Both the position numbers and the translations under genes were made by a program. The notes under the pieces were generated by a model that ran no database searches, was not told the origin of the DNA, and saw only the letters and a list, made by a program, of their open reading frames with translations. From positions 2,336,001 through 2,400,000 of the forward strand of contig CP099617.1 in the NCBI GenBank assembly GCA_024072375.1: a stretch of DNA of 64,000 bases. The letters run 5' to 3'. This stretch comes from Sphingomonadaceae bacterium OTU29LAMAA1 (GTDB lineage Bacteria; Pseudomonadota; Alphaproteobacteria; Sphingomonadales; Sphingomonadaceae). The first letter of the stretch is position 1, and every line of letters begins with the position of its first letter. Positions 33,691 through 44,185 of this stretch are shown piece after piece.

Positions 33691-34691
33691 GGATCTTCAG
33701 CCACCCGCTCCAGGCCGCGCACCGGCCGTCACATGAGTTCCACAACGGCGGCCTGACGCCCTATGCCGACGTGCCGGCTCGTCTGGAGATCATGCTGCGC
33801 GCGCTCGGGCCGGTCGAGGCGCCGACGGATGCGGGCATGGCGCCGATCCTCGCGGTGCATGACGCAGCCTATTGCCAGGCGTTGCAGGACGTACCGCGGC
33901 TGTGGCGCGAGGCGGGGCGGCCGGGGGATGCGATCCCCTACGCCTTTCCGGTGGTGCAGCGGCGTTCGCTAAGCCTGTCGCGAGTCGATGCGCTGCTCGG
34001 CGCGCATGCGATGGACACGGTGACGCCGCTGACCGAGGATAGCTGGGCGGCGAGCTATTGGAGCAGCCAGGCGGCGTTGTCCGCCACCGCGGCGGTGCTC
34101 GGCGGCGATCGCGCGGCCTTCGCCCTCGCCCGGCCGCCGGGGCATCATGCCGGACGCGATTATTGCGGCGGATACTGCCACCTCAACCATGCCGCGGTCG
34201 CGGCGCAGGCGGCGCGTGATGCGGGGGTCGAGCGTGTCGCGATCCTCGACATCGATTATCATCACGGCAACGGGACGCAGGATATCTTCTGGGCGCGCGG
34301 CGACGTATTCTACGCCTCGGTCCACGCCGATCCGGCAACCGACTTCCCGTTCTACTGGGGTCATGCCGACGAGATCGGCGGCGGCGCGGGCGAAGGCGCG
34401 ACGCTCAACCTGCCATTGCCGCACGGCACCACGCTCGACGCGTTCCGCCACGCGCAGGCGACCGCGCTGGCGGCGATCGCCCGCTTCGCGCCGGGACTGC
34501 TGGTCGTCAGCTTCGGTGCGGATACGTGGGAGGGCGACCCGATCTCCCGCTTCGCGCTGACCACGCCGAGCTACCGCATGCTCGCGGCCGAGATCGCCGG
34601 CTGCGGCTGGCCGACGGTGATCGTGATGGAGGGCGGCTATGCGGTCGACGCGCTCGGTGCCAACGTCGCCAGCTTCCTTGCCGGCTTCTGA
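33687..34691 (+). CDS. Acetylpolyamine amidohydrolase / histone deacetylase family
   Basis: 334-residue zinc hydrolase of the HDAC superfamily. Catalytic motifs are ALARPPGHHAGRDYCGGYC (tandem His), AILDIDYHHGNGTQD (zinc Asp and His), SFGADTWEGDP and VMEGGYAVDALG. Bacterial members remove acetyl from polyamines or other acyl-amines, not histones. It is embedded between nhaA (4-bp overlap) and a second MFS transporter (53-bp overlap), suggesting coordinated deacetylation and export of an amine. Confidence 0.92.
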   Translation: MRIFSHPLQAAHRPSHEFHNGGLTPYADVPARLEIMLRALGPVEAPTDAGMAPILAVHDAAYCQALQDVPRLWREAGRPGDAIPYAFPVVQRRSLSLSRVDALLGAHAMDTVTPLTEDSWAASYWSSQAALSATAAVLGGDRAAFALARPPGHHAGRDYCGGYCHLNHAAVAAQAARDAGVERVAILDIDYHHGNGTQDIFWARGDVFYASVHADPATDFPFYWGHADEIGGGAGEGATLNLPLPHGTTLDAFRHAQATALAAIARFAPGLLVVSFGADTWEGDPISRFALTTPSYRMLAAEIAGCGWPTVIVMEGGYAVDALGANVASFLAGF

Positions 34692-35916
34692 TGCCCCCGA
34701 TTGGCCCCTCCGCGAGGGGACGCCCGCCTATCGCGCGCTGACGCTGGCGATGCTGTTCGCGGGCTTCTCGACCTTTTCGCTGCTGTATTCGGTGCAGCCG
34801 CTATTGCCGCTGTTCGCCGCCGATTACGGGTTGAGCGCGGAGGGCGCTTCGCTGGCGGTGTCGCTGGCGACCGGGCCGCTGGCGATCGGCATCCTGTTCG
34901 CCGGCGTCCTGTCGGACCGCATCGGGCGACGACCGCTGATGATCGCGGCGATGTTCGTCGCGGGCGCGCTGACGCTCGCCGCGGCGCTGGTGCCGGGGTG
35001 GAGCGCGCTGCTCGCGTTGCGGCTGCTGACCGGCGTCGCGCTGGCGGGCGTGCCGGCGGTGGCGATGGCCTATGTCGCCGAAGAGGTCGACGTCGCCTCG
35101 ATCGGCGCGGCGATGGGCCTGTATATCGCCGGCAGCGCGATCGGCGGCATGGGCGGGCGACTGGTCGCGAGCCTCGTCGCCGATGTCGCCGGCTGGCGCT
35201 GGGCGTTGGGCAGCGTCGGGCTGGCGGGCGTGGTGATGGCGGAGGCGTTCCGACGGTTGGCGCCGGCGTCGCGCGGGTTCGTCCCCGGCTCGGGCCGCAA
35301 TCCGCTCGCCGGGATCGCCGCGCTGTTCCGCGACCGGGCCTTGCCGCTGCTCTATGCCGAGGCGTTCCTGCTGATGGGGGTGTTCGTCACCATCTACAAT
35401 TATGCCGGCTTCCGCCTGCTCGCGCCGCCCTATGGATTGAGCCAGGCGGCGGTGGGCGGCGTGTTCCTGCTTTACATCCTCGGCTCGGCGAGTTCGGCGC
35501 TGTTCGGCTCATTCGCCGGCCGGATCGGGCGGCGGCGGGTGTTCTGGCTGCCGATCGTGCTGCTGCTCGGCGGCGTCGCGGCGACCGAGGCGCGGCCGCT
35601 CGCGGTGGTGATCCTCGGCATCGCGCTGGTGACGGTCGGCTTCTTCGGCGCGCATTCGATCGCGAGCGCCTGGGTCGGACGACGCGCGCTCGGCAATCGC
35701 GGCCAAGGCGCGGCGCTGTATCTGTTCTTCTATTATCTGGGGTCGAGCGTGCTCGGGTCGGCGGGCGGCGTCGCCTGGACGCACGCGGGCTGGCCGGGGG
35801 TCGTGGTGTTCTGTCTGGTACTGGGCGTGATGGCGCTGGTGCTCGGCGTGCTGCTGGCACGCGTCCCGCCGCTCACCGTGCCGGAGGTGCCGAGCATGGG
35901 GCCAGTCGAACCTTAG
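34639..35916 (+). CDS. MFS transporter, YnfM-like
   Basis: Major facilitator of about 425 residues. Recognised stretches are FAGFSTFSLLYSVQPLLPLFAADYGLS, FAGVLSDRIGRRPLMIAAMF (motif A) and MGVFVTIYNYAGFRLLAPPY, which match the YnfM/arabinose-efflux subgroup. The start is uncertain: ATG 34639 follows GGAGGG, but GTG 34657 or TTG 34678 are also in frame. Either way it overlaps the deacetylase gene, implying coupling. It is the last gene of the operon and is followed by a palindromic repeat. Confidence 0.88.
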   Translation: MRSTRSVPTSPASLPASDAPDWPLREGTPAYRALTLAMLFAGFSTFSLLYSVQPLLPLFAADYGLSAEGASLAVSLATGPLAIGILFAGVLSDRIGRRPLMIAAMFVAGALTLAAALVPGWSALLALRLLTGVALAGVPAVAMAYVAEEVDVASIGAAMGLYIAGSAIGGMGGRLVASLVADVAGWRWALGSVGLAGVVMAEAFRRLAPASRGFVPGSGRNPLAGIAALFRDRALPLLYAEAFLLMGVFVTIYNYAGFRLLAPPYGLSQAAVGGVFLLYILGSASSALFGSFAGRIGRRRVFWLPIVLLLGGVAATEARPLAVVILGIALVTVGFFGAHSIASAWVGRRALGNRGQGAALYLFFYYLGSSVLGSAGGVAWTHAGWPGVVVFCLVLGVMALVLGVLLARVPPLTVPEVPSMGPVEP

Positions 35917-35920
35917 TCGC

Positions 35921-36014
35921 GCTCACCCTCACCCTTCCGCGGCTGCGCCGCTCCCTCCCTCTCCCATTGGGAGAGGGAAAAGACGCCGAAGGCGGCGCAG
36001 GGTGAGGGTGAGGA
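35921..36014. repeat. Intergenic palindromic repeat (CTCACCCTCACCCTT family)
   Basis: Arms GCTCACCCTCACCCTTCCG and GGGTGAGGGTGAGGAC bracket nested hairpins including CTCTCCCATTGGGAGAG. It lies between convergent genes, where it could terminate both. A shorter relative is embedded inside ribD at 49.4 kb. Confidence 0.8.
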
Positions 36015-36017
36015 CGA

Positions 36018-37229
36018 TTACCGCGCCGTAGCCTCCACCGGCGGCTGGCCCGCCGAACGCGTCTCCACGGCCTCGACCGCCTCCATCACCCGCAGCACGT
36101 TGCCGCCCGACAGCTTGGCGAGATCGGCATCGCTCCACCCCCGCCGCACCAGCTCGGCGAACAGCAGCGGATAGCCGTCGACGCCCGTCATCCCCTGCGG
36201 CGCGGTGCCGTTGATCCCGTCGTAATCGCCGCCGAGCCCGACCGCATCATGCCCCGCCACGCGCGCGACATGCTCGACGTGATCGGCGACCTCCTTCACC
36301 CCCACGCGCGGCTGCGGATGCGCGGCGTCCCACGCGACCAGCGGCGCCGGGGACTTGGGACCATAGACATCCGCCGCCACGCCGACCGACCTGGCATAAG
36401 CGGTCCGCTCCCTGTCCCACGCCCGCCACGCATTCGACAGGAAGGCAGGATAGAAGTTGACCATCACCACCCCGCCCTTCGCCCCGATCGCGGTGAGCAG
36501 GTCGTCAGGGATGTTGCGCGGCGCGTCGGTCACCGCGCGCGCGCCGGAATGCGAGGCGATCACCGGCGCGCGCGACACCGCCAGCACGTCGCGCATGGTC
36601 GTGTCGGCGACATGGCTGACATCGACGATCATGCCGATGCGGTTCATCTCGGCCACCACCTGCCTGCCGAACGGCGCCAGCCCGCCCGCACGCGGGGCAT
36701 CGGTCGAGCTATCTGCCCATTCCAGGCTCTTGCCATGCGTCAGCGTCATATAGCCGACGCCGAGCGCCTTGTACTGGCGCAGCACCGCCAGCCGCCCGTC
36801 GATCTGATGCCCGCCCTCGACCCCGATCAGCGAGGCGATCCGCCCGGCGCGCTCGACCCGGCGCACGTCGGCGGCGCTGGTCGCCATCTCCAGATCGCGC
36901 GGATGTGCCGCGACGAAGCGGCGAACCACGTCGATCTCCTCCAGCGTCATCTCGACCGCGCGCGGGCCGATCGTATCCGCGGGAATCCACACCGACCAGA
37001 ATTGCGCGCCGACCCGCCCCTTGCGCAGCCGCGGGATGTCGGTCTGCAACGGATGCGGCAGGGCCGCGGTGTCGCGCGACAGATCGGGCGCCGGCACCGC
37101 CTCGCGCAGCTCCCACGCCAGGTCGTTATGCCCGTCGATCACGGGAGTGCGCGCCAGCACCCGCTCGACTTGCGCCGCCACCGCGGCATCGGACGATTGG
37201 GCGGCGAGCAGCAGGGCGAGTATCAGCAT
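36018..37229 (-). CDS. Membrane dipeptidase, M19 family
   Basis: Zinc dipeptidase of the renal dipeptidase family, about 403 residues, with a short signal peptide (MLILALLLAAQSSDA). Metal and active-site motifs are PVIDGHNDLAWEL, LIGVEGGHQID, VDVSHVAD, IASHSGARAV and VGLGGDYDGINGT. It hydrolyses dipeptides, with D-amino acids in the second position tolerated in this family. Start 37229 places the signal peptide at the terminus. It is divergent from the serine acetyltransferase gene. Confidence 0.92.
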   Translation of the reverse strand: MLILALLLAAQSSDAAVAAQVERVLARTPVIDGHNDLAWELREAVPAPDLSRDTAALPHPLQTDIPRLRKGRVGAQFWSVWIPADTIGPRAVEMTLEEIDVVRRFVAAHPRDLEMATSAADVRRVERAGRIASLIGVEGGHQIDGRLAVLRQYKALGVGYMTLTHGKSLEWADSSTDAPRAGGLAPFGRQVVAEMNRIGMIVDVSHVADTTMRDVLAVSRAPVIASHSGARAVTDAPRNIPDDLLTAIGAKGGVVMVNFYPAFLSNAWRAWDRERTAYARSVGVAADVYGPKSPAPLVAWDAAHPQPRVGVKEVADHVEHVARVAGHDAVGLGGDYDGINGTAPQGMTGVDGYPLLFAELVRRGWSDADLAKLSGGNVLRVMEAVEAVETRSAGQPPVEATAR

Positions 37230-37359
37230 GCGGCCAGTGAAGCAGGTTCGTCGCCGGATCGCCAGCCCGCCGCTCGGCTCATCCGAACTTCGCACCGGGA
37301 TAGCTTTTCTTCCTATTCCTACCAAGTTGATGGGATATCTTGATCGTCGGAGGTATCGG

Positions 37360-38328
37360 ATGACATACCAGGCGCTCAAGGCAGACGAACCGCATTCCGG
37401 TGCGACGCTGGGCGAGGCCGTGGACGCGTTGCGCGCCGCCCGTAGCGACTGGCGGGATCGCCAGCAATCGGCGCGCGTTGCCGCCATCTTTCCCTCTCGC
37501 GGCGCGATCGAGCGCATCGTCGAACTGCTCGCCGAGGCACTGTACCCGCGCCGGCTCGGCCTTCAGCGCGTCACCCCCGCCGACGAGGACCGCTTCGTCG
37601 CCGCGAAGCTCGCCGCCGCCTTCACCGAGCTGGAGCGAGAGATCGGCCACGAACTCGGCTATTGGCAGGCGGAGGCGCGCGCCGCCTTCGACGCCGATCA
37701 GGCCGCGACGATCGTCCGCCTGTTCGCCGGCACGCTCGGCGACATCCGCCGGCTGGTCGACAGCGATGTCGAGGCGGCGTTCCTGGGCGATCCCGCCGCG
37801 GGCAGCACCGACGAGATCCTCGTCTGCTACCCCGGCGCGATCGCCAGCCTGCATCATCGCATCGCCCACCAGCTGCACGCTCTCGGCGCGCCGATCGTCG
37901 CGCGGATGATCTCCGAACTCGCCAACGAACGCACCGGCATCGACATCCATCCCGGCGCGACGATCGGCGAACGCTTCTTCATCGACCACGGCACCGGCGT
38001 CGTCGTCGGCGAAACCGCGATCGTCGGCAGCGGCGTGCGGCTGTACCAGCACGTCACCTTGGGCGCGCGCAGTCCCCTGGGCGCCGCCCGCCGCTCCCCG
38101 CGCGAACGCTTCGCCCGCCATCCGATCGTCGGCGACGACGTGGTGATCTATGCCGGCGCGACGATCCTCGGCCGCGTCCACATCGGCGCCGGCGCGACGA
38201 TCGGCGGCAACGTCTGGCTGCTGACCGACGTGCCGCCCGGCGGCGTCGTGGTGCAGCCGGAGGCGGATTTGCTCGCGCCCTCCGCCGGCCATGCGTTGCG
38301 CGATACGCTCGTCCAGGCGGTGGTGTGA
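37360..38328 (+). CDS. epsC: Serine O-acetyltransferase EpsC type
   Basis: 322-residue serine acetyltransferase, first step of cysteine synthesis (acetyl-CoA plus L-serine to O-acetylserine). The C-terminal left-handed beta-helix has hexapeptide repeats (IDIHPGATIGERFFIDHGTGVVVGETAIVG, HPIVGDDVVIYAGATILG), and the N-terminal helical domain is the longer EpsC form. ATG 37360 has GGAGG six bases upstream; an earlier ATG 37327 is in frame. It overlaps the amidotransferase-like gene by one base (TGATG). Confidence 0.92.
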   Translation: MTYQALKADEPHSGATLGEAVDALRAARSDWRDRQQSARVAAIFPSRGAIERIVELLAEALYPRRLGLQRVTPADEDRFVAAKLAAAFTELEREIGHELGYWQAEARAAFDADQAATIVRLFAGTLGDIRRLVDSDVEAAFLGDPAAGSTDEILVCYPGAIASLHHRIAHQLHALGAPIVARMISELANERTGIDIHPGATIGERFFIDHGTGVVVGETAIVGSGVRLYQHVTLGARSPLGAARRSPRERFARHPIVGDDVVIYAGATILGRVHIGAGATIGGNVWLLTDVPPGGVVVQPEADLLAPSAGHALRDTLVQAVV

Positions 38329-39107
38329 TGGGCCAGAGCCTGCATCCCGAACGCCGGCCGGTGATCGGCGTCCTCTGCTGCAACGAAGTCGCGGACCGCC
38401 CGGTGCAGGTCGTCGCCAGCCGCTTCGTCGAACCGCTCACACGGCTGGCGGACGCGACCGTGCTGCTGGTGCCGGCGATGCCCGACACCGCCGACGTGGC
38501 GACGCTGTCGGCGATCCTCGACGGGCTGCTGCTGACCGGATCGCGCTCGCATGTCGCGCCCTGGCGCTACGGCGGCGCGCCGCTGCCCGAGGGGCAGATC
38601 GTCGACGAACCGCGCGATCAGGTCGCCCTCGCGCTCGCCGGGCGGATGATCGAGGCGGGCAAGCCCGTCTTCGGCATCTGCCGCGGGTTACAGGAGATCA
38701 ACGTGCTGTTCGGCGGATCGCTCTGCGCCGCCGAACATGCCGAGCGCCACCATCGCGGCGCGTGGGAGGGCGATTACGATTCGCTGTTCCACCACGGCCA
38801 CGATGTCGAGCTGAGCGCCTGCGGGCGGCTGGCCGACGCGACCGGCGCAACGCGGATGCGGGTCAACTCGGTGCACCAGCAGGGGATCGACCGCCTGGGC
38901 GGCGGCCTGTCGGTAGAGGCGGTCGCAGCGGACGACGGCCTGATCGAGGCGGTATCGGCACGCCCCTGCGGCGCGGACGTGCTCGGCGTGCAATGGCATC
39001 CCGAATGGGACGCCGGCACCGCCCCCGCCAGCCGCGCCTTTTTCTCGCTGATCGGTGCCGGCCTGCGGGGCGGCAGCGACGAAGGTTCAACACGGAGGAC
39101 TGCATGA
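38328..39107 (+). CDS. Gamma-glutamyl hydrolase family (peptidase C26)
   Basis: 259-residue class I glutamine amidotransferase-like protein. The nucleophile lies in VFGICRGLQEINVLFGGSL and the catalytic His/Glu in GVQWHPEWDA. It resembles PuuD-type gamma-glutamyl-gamma-aminobutyrate hydrolases that cleave gamma-glutamyl amines. It is coupled to the serine acetyltransferase upstream (TGATG) and overlaps a small lipoprotein gene by four bases, so all three form one operon ended by a clear terminator. Confidence 0.9.
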   Translation: MGQSLHPERRPVIGVLCCNEVADRPVQVVASRFVEPLTRLADATVLLVPAMPDTADVATLSAILDGLLLTGSRSHVAPWRYGGAPLPEGQIVDEPRDQVALALAGRMIEAGKPVFGICRGLQEINVLFGGSLCAAEHAERHHRGAWEGDYDSLFHHGHDVELSACGRLADATGATRMRVNSVHQQGIDRLGGGLSVEAVAADDGLIEAVSARPCGADVLGVQWHPEWDAGTAPASRAFFSLIGAGLRGGSDEGSTRRTA

Positions 39108-39343
39108 AGATCGTCATTCTGGCACCGGCGCTCGCGCTTGCCGCCCTGAGCCTTGCCGCCTGCGGTTCGAAGACGGACACCGGCAACAACATCACCGCCA
39201 CCGACACGCTGACGCTCAACGAGGAGGGCGACGCCGGCTTGGCGAACAGCGATGCGTTCGAGGCAACGGGCAACGACCTGATCGTCGACAATGGCGCAGC
39301 TGCGGAGAATCTGATCGCCCCCGTGGAGGGCAACGCGCTCTAA
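39104..39343 (+). CDS. Small hypothetical lipoprotein
   Basis: 79 residues with a signal peptide and lipobox ending LSLAAC, then an acidic, Asn/Asp/Thr-rich tail (NITATDTLTLNEEGDAG) with no Cys. I do not recognise a family. It is likely a short outer- or inner-membrane lipoprotein. It is coupled to the C26 amidohydrolase gene by a 4-bp overlap and followed by an intrinsic terminator about 50 bp downstream. Confidence 0.75.
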   Translation: MKIVILAPALALAALSLAACGSKTDTGNNITATDTLTLNEEGDAGLANSDAFEATGNDLIVDNGAAAENLIAPVEGNAL

Positions 39344-39393
39344 TCATCCGGTTTCATGGACACGCCGGGTTTAAGCTCCCTGGGCGTAGACTG

Positions 39394-39428
39394 GCGGCTC
39401 GATCATGCTGGGATCGGGCCGCTTTTTT
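39394..39428 (+). terminator. Intrinsic terminator of the epsC operon
   Basis: Stem GCGGCTCGATC pairs with GATCGGGCCGC around a seven-base loop, followed immediately by six T. It is the clearest intrinsic terminator in the window and ends the epsC, C26 and lipoprotein unit. Otherwise 39344-39536 is empty. Confidence 0.88.
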
Positions 39429-39536
39429 ATGGTTTTGCGTAAGAGCGCGGGGAAGCCCTCATGACGCACAATCGCTGGCGTTTCGCGCTTTACTTGGCGA
39501 CCGGCTCGCTTCAGCATCGGCGTTAGGGGGGATTCG

Positions 39537-40334
39537 ATGAGCGCGATCACCATCATGCTGGCCGCCCTGCTCGTGCAAAGCGCGCCGCCGCCGGCCGCGA
39601 TCCCACAGGAGCAGCCGGTTTCCAACGATATCGTCGTCACCGCTCTTCCGGATATCGACGCGGAGGATTCCTTGGTCAGCAAACAGACGCTGGGCAGCGC
39701 GCGCACCGGCAGCGCGGTCGGCAGTCGTACGGTCTTCGATCGGGCGCAATTATGGGCGAAATGCGCGTCGGAACCGGCATCCCCCACCAGGATCGCCTAT
39801 CTCCGCCAGATATTCGGCACGCGCACGAACAGCACCAAACAAGCCTTCGCATTCCAGCGGCTGGCGCAGCTTACCCTTGCATGTGCTCCCGATCCACAGG
39901 CCGCGCTTGGCGGTCGCATAACCGGCAATCCTTACTACGATCGCGGCGCCCTGACGATCGAGGTAATGAAGCGAATCGATCCACGATTGACGTTGACGCG
40001 AAAACAGACCGGCGATCCGGTGGTCCAAGCCCGTTTCAATGCGCGGGAGACGCCGCTTGCGAAGTTCCGGCTTCCAGTGGACGTGCGCTACTTCGAAACG
40101 GCCGTTTGCTTCGTACGGCTGCAACCCGAATTATCGATGCAACTTGCACTGACCGACAAGCCCCTCGACACCGTTCGCCGGCTGGAGGCTGCCATCGTCA
40201 ATCGGGCGAAAATCTGCGTCGGCAACGCCCGGCGCGTATATTTCGACGGCGTACAATTCCGGTTCTATATTGCCGATGCGGCCTATCGCTGGGCTCTGGC
40301 GACACGCGGGGTCGATAGCCTGTTGCCGGAATGA
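39537..40334 (+). CDS. Hypothetical exported protein
   Basis: 265 residues with a signal-like N-terminus (MSAITIMLAALLVQSA) followed by a Pro/Glu-rich linker and the short stretch NDIVVTALPD. The mature domain has four Cys spread across it. No family is recognised. A GGGGG run lies five bases before the ATG. Codon use looks less GC-biased than that of neighbouring genes, so it may be a recent acquisition. It is convergent with etfA across a perfect palindromic terminator. Confidence 0.65.
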   Translation: MSAITIMLAALLVQSAPPPAAIPQEQPVSNDIVVTALPDIDAEDSLVSKQTLGSARTGSAVGSRTVFDRAQLWAKCASEPASPTRIAYLRQIFGTRTNSTKQAFAFQRLAQLTLACAPDPQAALGGRITGNPYYDRGALTIEVMKRIDPRLTLTRKQTGDPVVQARFNARETPLAKFRLPVDVRYFETAVCFVRLQPELSMQLALTDKPLDTVRRLEAAIVNRAKICVGNARRVYFDGVQFRFYIADAAYRWALATRGVDSLLPE

Positions 40335-40371
40335 CGCCATGTTCGCCGATCGTCGGCCATGTGACGCCGAA

Positions 40372-40399
40372 GGGCGTGCAACCCCGGGGTTGCACGCCC
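40372..40399. terminator. 28-bp perfect palindrome between convergent genes
   Basis: GGGCGTGCAACCCC is followed directly by its exact reverse complement. It sits between two converging genes with 37 bp to one stop codon and 7 bp to the other, where it would form a cruciform or bidirectional terminator hairpin. There is no T-tract. Confidence 0.7.
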
Positions 40400-40406
40400 G
40401 CCAGGA

Positions 40407-41336
40407 TCAGAGCTTTTCCGTCAGTTCCGGCACGATCTTGAACAGGTCGCCGACCAGGCCGATGTCCGCGACCTGAAAGATCGGGGCATCCTCATCCTTG
40501 TTGATCGCGACGATGACCTTGCTGTCCTTCATGCCGGCAAGATGCTGGATCGCACCGGAAATACCGACCGCGACATAGACTTCCGGCGCGACGATCTTGC
40601 CGGTCTGGCCGACCTGATAATCGTTCGGCGCATAGCCGGCATCGACCGCCGCACGGCTCGCACCGACACCCGCACCCAGCTTGTCGGCGAGCGGATCGAT
40701 CAGCGCGTGGAACTGCTCGCCCGACCCGAGCGCACGCCCGCCCGACACGATGATCTTCGCGCTGGTCAACTCCGGGCGCGCATTCTCGGCGATCTCCGAC
40801 CCGACGAAGGTCGACACGCCGGTCTCGCCCTTCGACGCGACCGCCTCGATCTCACCCGACCCACCCTCGGTCGCTGCCTTTTCGAAGGCGGTGCCGCGGA
40901 CGGTGATGACCTTCTTGGCGTCCGACGTCTGCACCGTCGCGATCGCATTGCCGGCGTAGATCGGCCGCGTGAACGTATCCTCGGCTTCAACCGACAGGAT
41001 GTCGCTGATCTGCATCACGTCGAGCAATGCGGCGACGCGCGGCGCGACGTTCTTGCCGGTGGTGGTCGACGGCGCGACGAAGGCATCGTGATGCCCCATC
41101 AGCTCGACGACCAGCGGCGCGACGTTCTCGGCGAGCGCATGCGCATAGGCCGCATCGTCGGCGACGTGGACCTTGCCTACGCCGGCGATCTTCGCCGCCG
41201 CCTGCGCGACGCCGTCGACGCCCTGGCCGGCGACGAGCAGGTGCACCTCACCCAGCTTCGACGCGGCAGTCACCGCGGCGAGCGTGGCATCCTTGACGGA
41301 CGTGCCGTCGTGTTCGACCCAGACGAGCGTCTTCAC
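40407..41336 (-). CDS. etfA: Electron transfer flavoprotein subunit alpha
   Basis: EtfA of 309 residues. The C-terminal FAD-binding signature includes [45 protein letters not shown]. With EtfB it accepts electrons from acyl-CoA and other dehydrogenases and passes them to ETF-ubiquinone oxidoreductase. The start is GTG 41336, overlapping the etfB stop codon (GTGA), so etfB and etfA are translated as a coupled pair. Confidence 0.96.
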   Translation of the reverse strand: MKTLVWVEHDGTSVKDATLAAVTAASKLGEVHLLVAGQGVDGVAQAAAKIAGVGKVHVADDAAYAHALAENVAPLVVELMGHHDAFVAPSTTTGKNVAPRVAALLDVMQISDILSVEAEDTFTRPIYAGNAIATVQTSDAKKVITVRGTAFEKAATEGGSGEIEAVASKGETGVSTFVGSEIAENARPELTSAKIIVSGGRALGSGEQFHALIDPLADKLGAGVGASRAAVDAGYAPNDYQVGQTGKIVAPEVYVAVGISGAIQHLAGMKDSKVIVAINKDEDAPIFQVADIGLVGDLFKIVPELTEKL

Positions 41337-42079
41337 TTCGCAATCCCCATCGCATGCAGCTTCATGACGAGTTCGTCGACATCGGCGACCTTGACGCCCG
41401 CCTGCCGCTTGCCCGGCTCGACGACCTTCAGCGTCGTCAGACGCGGGGTGACGTCGACGCCGTAATCGGCGGCGGTCTTCTGCGCCATCGGCTTGGACTT
41501 CGCCTTCATGATGTTGGGCAGCGAAGCATAGCGCGGCTCGTTCAGACGCAGATCGGTGGTGACGATCGCCGGCAACGGGAAGCTGTCCGTCTCCAGCCCG
41601 CCATCGACTTCGCGCGTCACGGTGACGTTGCCCTCGGTCAGCTCGACCTTCGATGCGAACGTGCCCTGACCCCAGCCGAGCAGACCTGCCAGCATCTGGC
41701 CGGTCTGGTTGTTGTCGTCGTCGATCGCCTGCTTGCCGAGGATCACGAGACTCGGCTGTTCCTCCTCGACGATCTTCGCGAGGATCTTGGCGACGCCAAG
41801 CGGCTCGACCCTGGTGTCCGACACTACGAGAATGGCGCGATCGGCACCCATCGCCAGCGCGGTCCGCAGCGTTTCCTGCGCCTTCTGCTCGCCGATCGAG
41901 ATGACGACGATCTCGGTGACGCCCTTGTCCTTCAGGCGGATGGCTTCCTCGACCGCGATTTCGTCGAACGGGTTCATCGACATCTTGACGTTGGCCAGGT
42001 CGACGCCCGAACCGTCCGCCTTCACGCGGGGCTTCACGTTATAGTCAAGCACGCGCTTGACCGGCACCAGCACCTTCAT
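41333..42079 (-). CDS. etfB: Electron transfer flavoprotein subunit beta
   Basis: EtfB of 248 residues, starting [28 protein letters not shown]. The ETF beta signature region is near [44 protein letters not shown]. It forms the heterodimer with EtfA, holds AMP and contributes to the FAD site. The start has GGAAGGA upstream. Order etfB-etfA is the usual alphaproteobacterial one. Confidence 0.96.
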   Translation of the reverse strand: MKVLVPVKRVLDYNVKPRVKADGSGVDLANVKMSMNPFDEIAVEEAIRLKDKGVTEIVVISIGEQKAQETLRTALAMGADRAILVVSDTRVEPLGVAKILAKIVEEEQPSLVILGKQAIDDDNNQTGQMLAGLLGWGQGTFASKVELTEGNVTVTREVDGGLETDSFPLPAIVTTDLRLNEPRYASLPNIMKAKSKPMAQKTAADYGVDVTPRLTTLKVVEPGKRQAGVKVADVDELVMKLHAMGIAK

Positions 42080-42217
42080 CAGCTTCCTTCCGATTGCGCC
42101 TCCGACGCCATTTTCCGGCGTCGTATCGGCGGGTCACATGGCTATTTTCCGCGGTTTTCGCAAGTCCGGTACGGAAAATGCCGCTTGCCGTAACGGCATC
42201 TGTCTTACTCAAACGAA

Positions 42218-42246
42218 TCGGGCCCGGACATGATGCCCGAGCCCGA
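42218..42246 (-). terminator. Possible hairpin terminator after sucC
   Basis: Reading the minus strand, TCGGGC and GCCCGA pair with a short inner stem (CGG/CCG), followed by TTCGTTT. The T-tract is weak, so function is uncertain. It lies 55 bp past the sucC stop and before the etfB promoter region (42080-42300). Confidence 0.4.
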
Positions 42247-42300
42247 GAAAAATTCCATCGTCTTCAGCCCCGCCGCGCCGCGGACGGGGCCAAGAGAAGG

Positions 42301-43500
<1,200 letters not shown>

Positions 43501-43629
43501 GGCCTGCCTCGCGTTATGCTATTAAGAGGAGATTGAGCCGCCTTTTGCACAGGCGGCGCGGCGAATCCACCCTGAACTGATCCGGGGTTCATTCGTTATT
43601 GCAAACGCATCGCATTAGACGGAACCTGC

Positions 43630-44160
43630 ATGTCCTGGCCGTACGGCATCCTCCTCTTCCTCGTGACCGTGATCGGTATGGAGGGCTTCGCCTATGCCGC
43701 GCACCGTTGGGTGATGCACGGCTGGGGCTGGTTTCTGCACGCGAGCCACCACACCCGGCGTCACGGCAATTGGGAGCTGAACGACCTGTACGCCGTGATT
43801 TTCGCGGTGCCGTCGTTCGTCCTGCTGCTCGGCGGCGTGCAGCTCGGCTGGTGGCCGGGGTTCGCGTGGATCGGCGCAGGGATCGCGGCCTATGGCGCGA
43901 TCTACTTCGGATTCCACGACATCATCGTGCATCAGCGCATTCCAACGCGCTACCTGCCCAAGTCCGCCTATATGAAGCGCATCGTCCAGGCGCATCGCCT
44001 GCATCACGTCGTCGAGACACGCGAGGGCAATGTCAGCTTCGGTTTCCTCGTCGCGCCCCGCCCGGAGGATCTGAAGGCCGAATTGAAGCGTCGCGGCCGA
44101 CGGGGTGTCCGAGCGCCGGAAACAGGGCCGGGGGCAGGCAAGGCGTTGGCAGAAAAGTAA
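43630..44160 (+). CDS. crtZ: Beta-carotene hydroxylase
   Basis: CrtZ-type non-haem diiron hydroxylase of 176 residues that adds 3-hydroxyl groups to beta-carotene, giving zeaxanthin. All His boxes are present: HRWVMHG, HASHHTRRHG, HDIIVHQR and HRLHHV. Four hydrophobic helices surround them. The C-terminal tail is Gly/Arg-rich. It is 29 kb from crtY, crtI and crtB, so the pathway is split. It is divergent from sucC. Confidence 0.94.
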   Translation: MSWPYGILLFLVTVIGMEGFAYAAHRWVMHGWGWFLHASHHTRRHGNWELNDLYAVIFAVPSFVLLLGGVQLGWWPGFAWIGAGIAAYGAIYFGFHDIIVHQRIPTRYLPKSAYMKRIVQAHRLHHVVETREGNVSFGFLVAPRPEDLKAELKRRGRRGVRAPETGPGAGKALAEK

Positions 44161-44185
44161 CCATTGGCGTGGCATCCGTCGCGCT

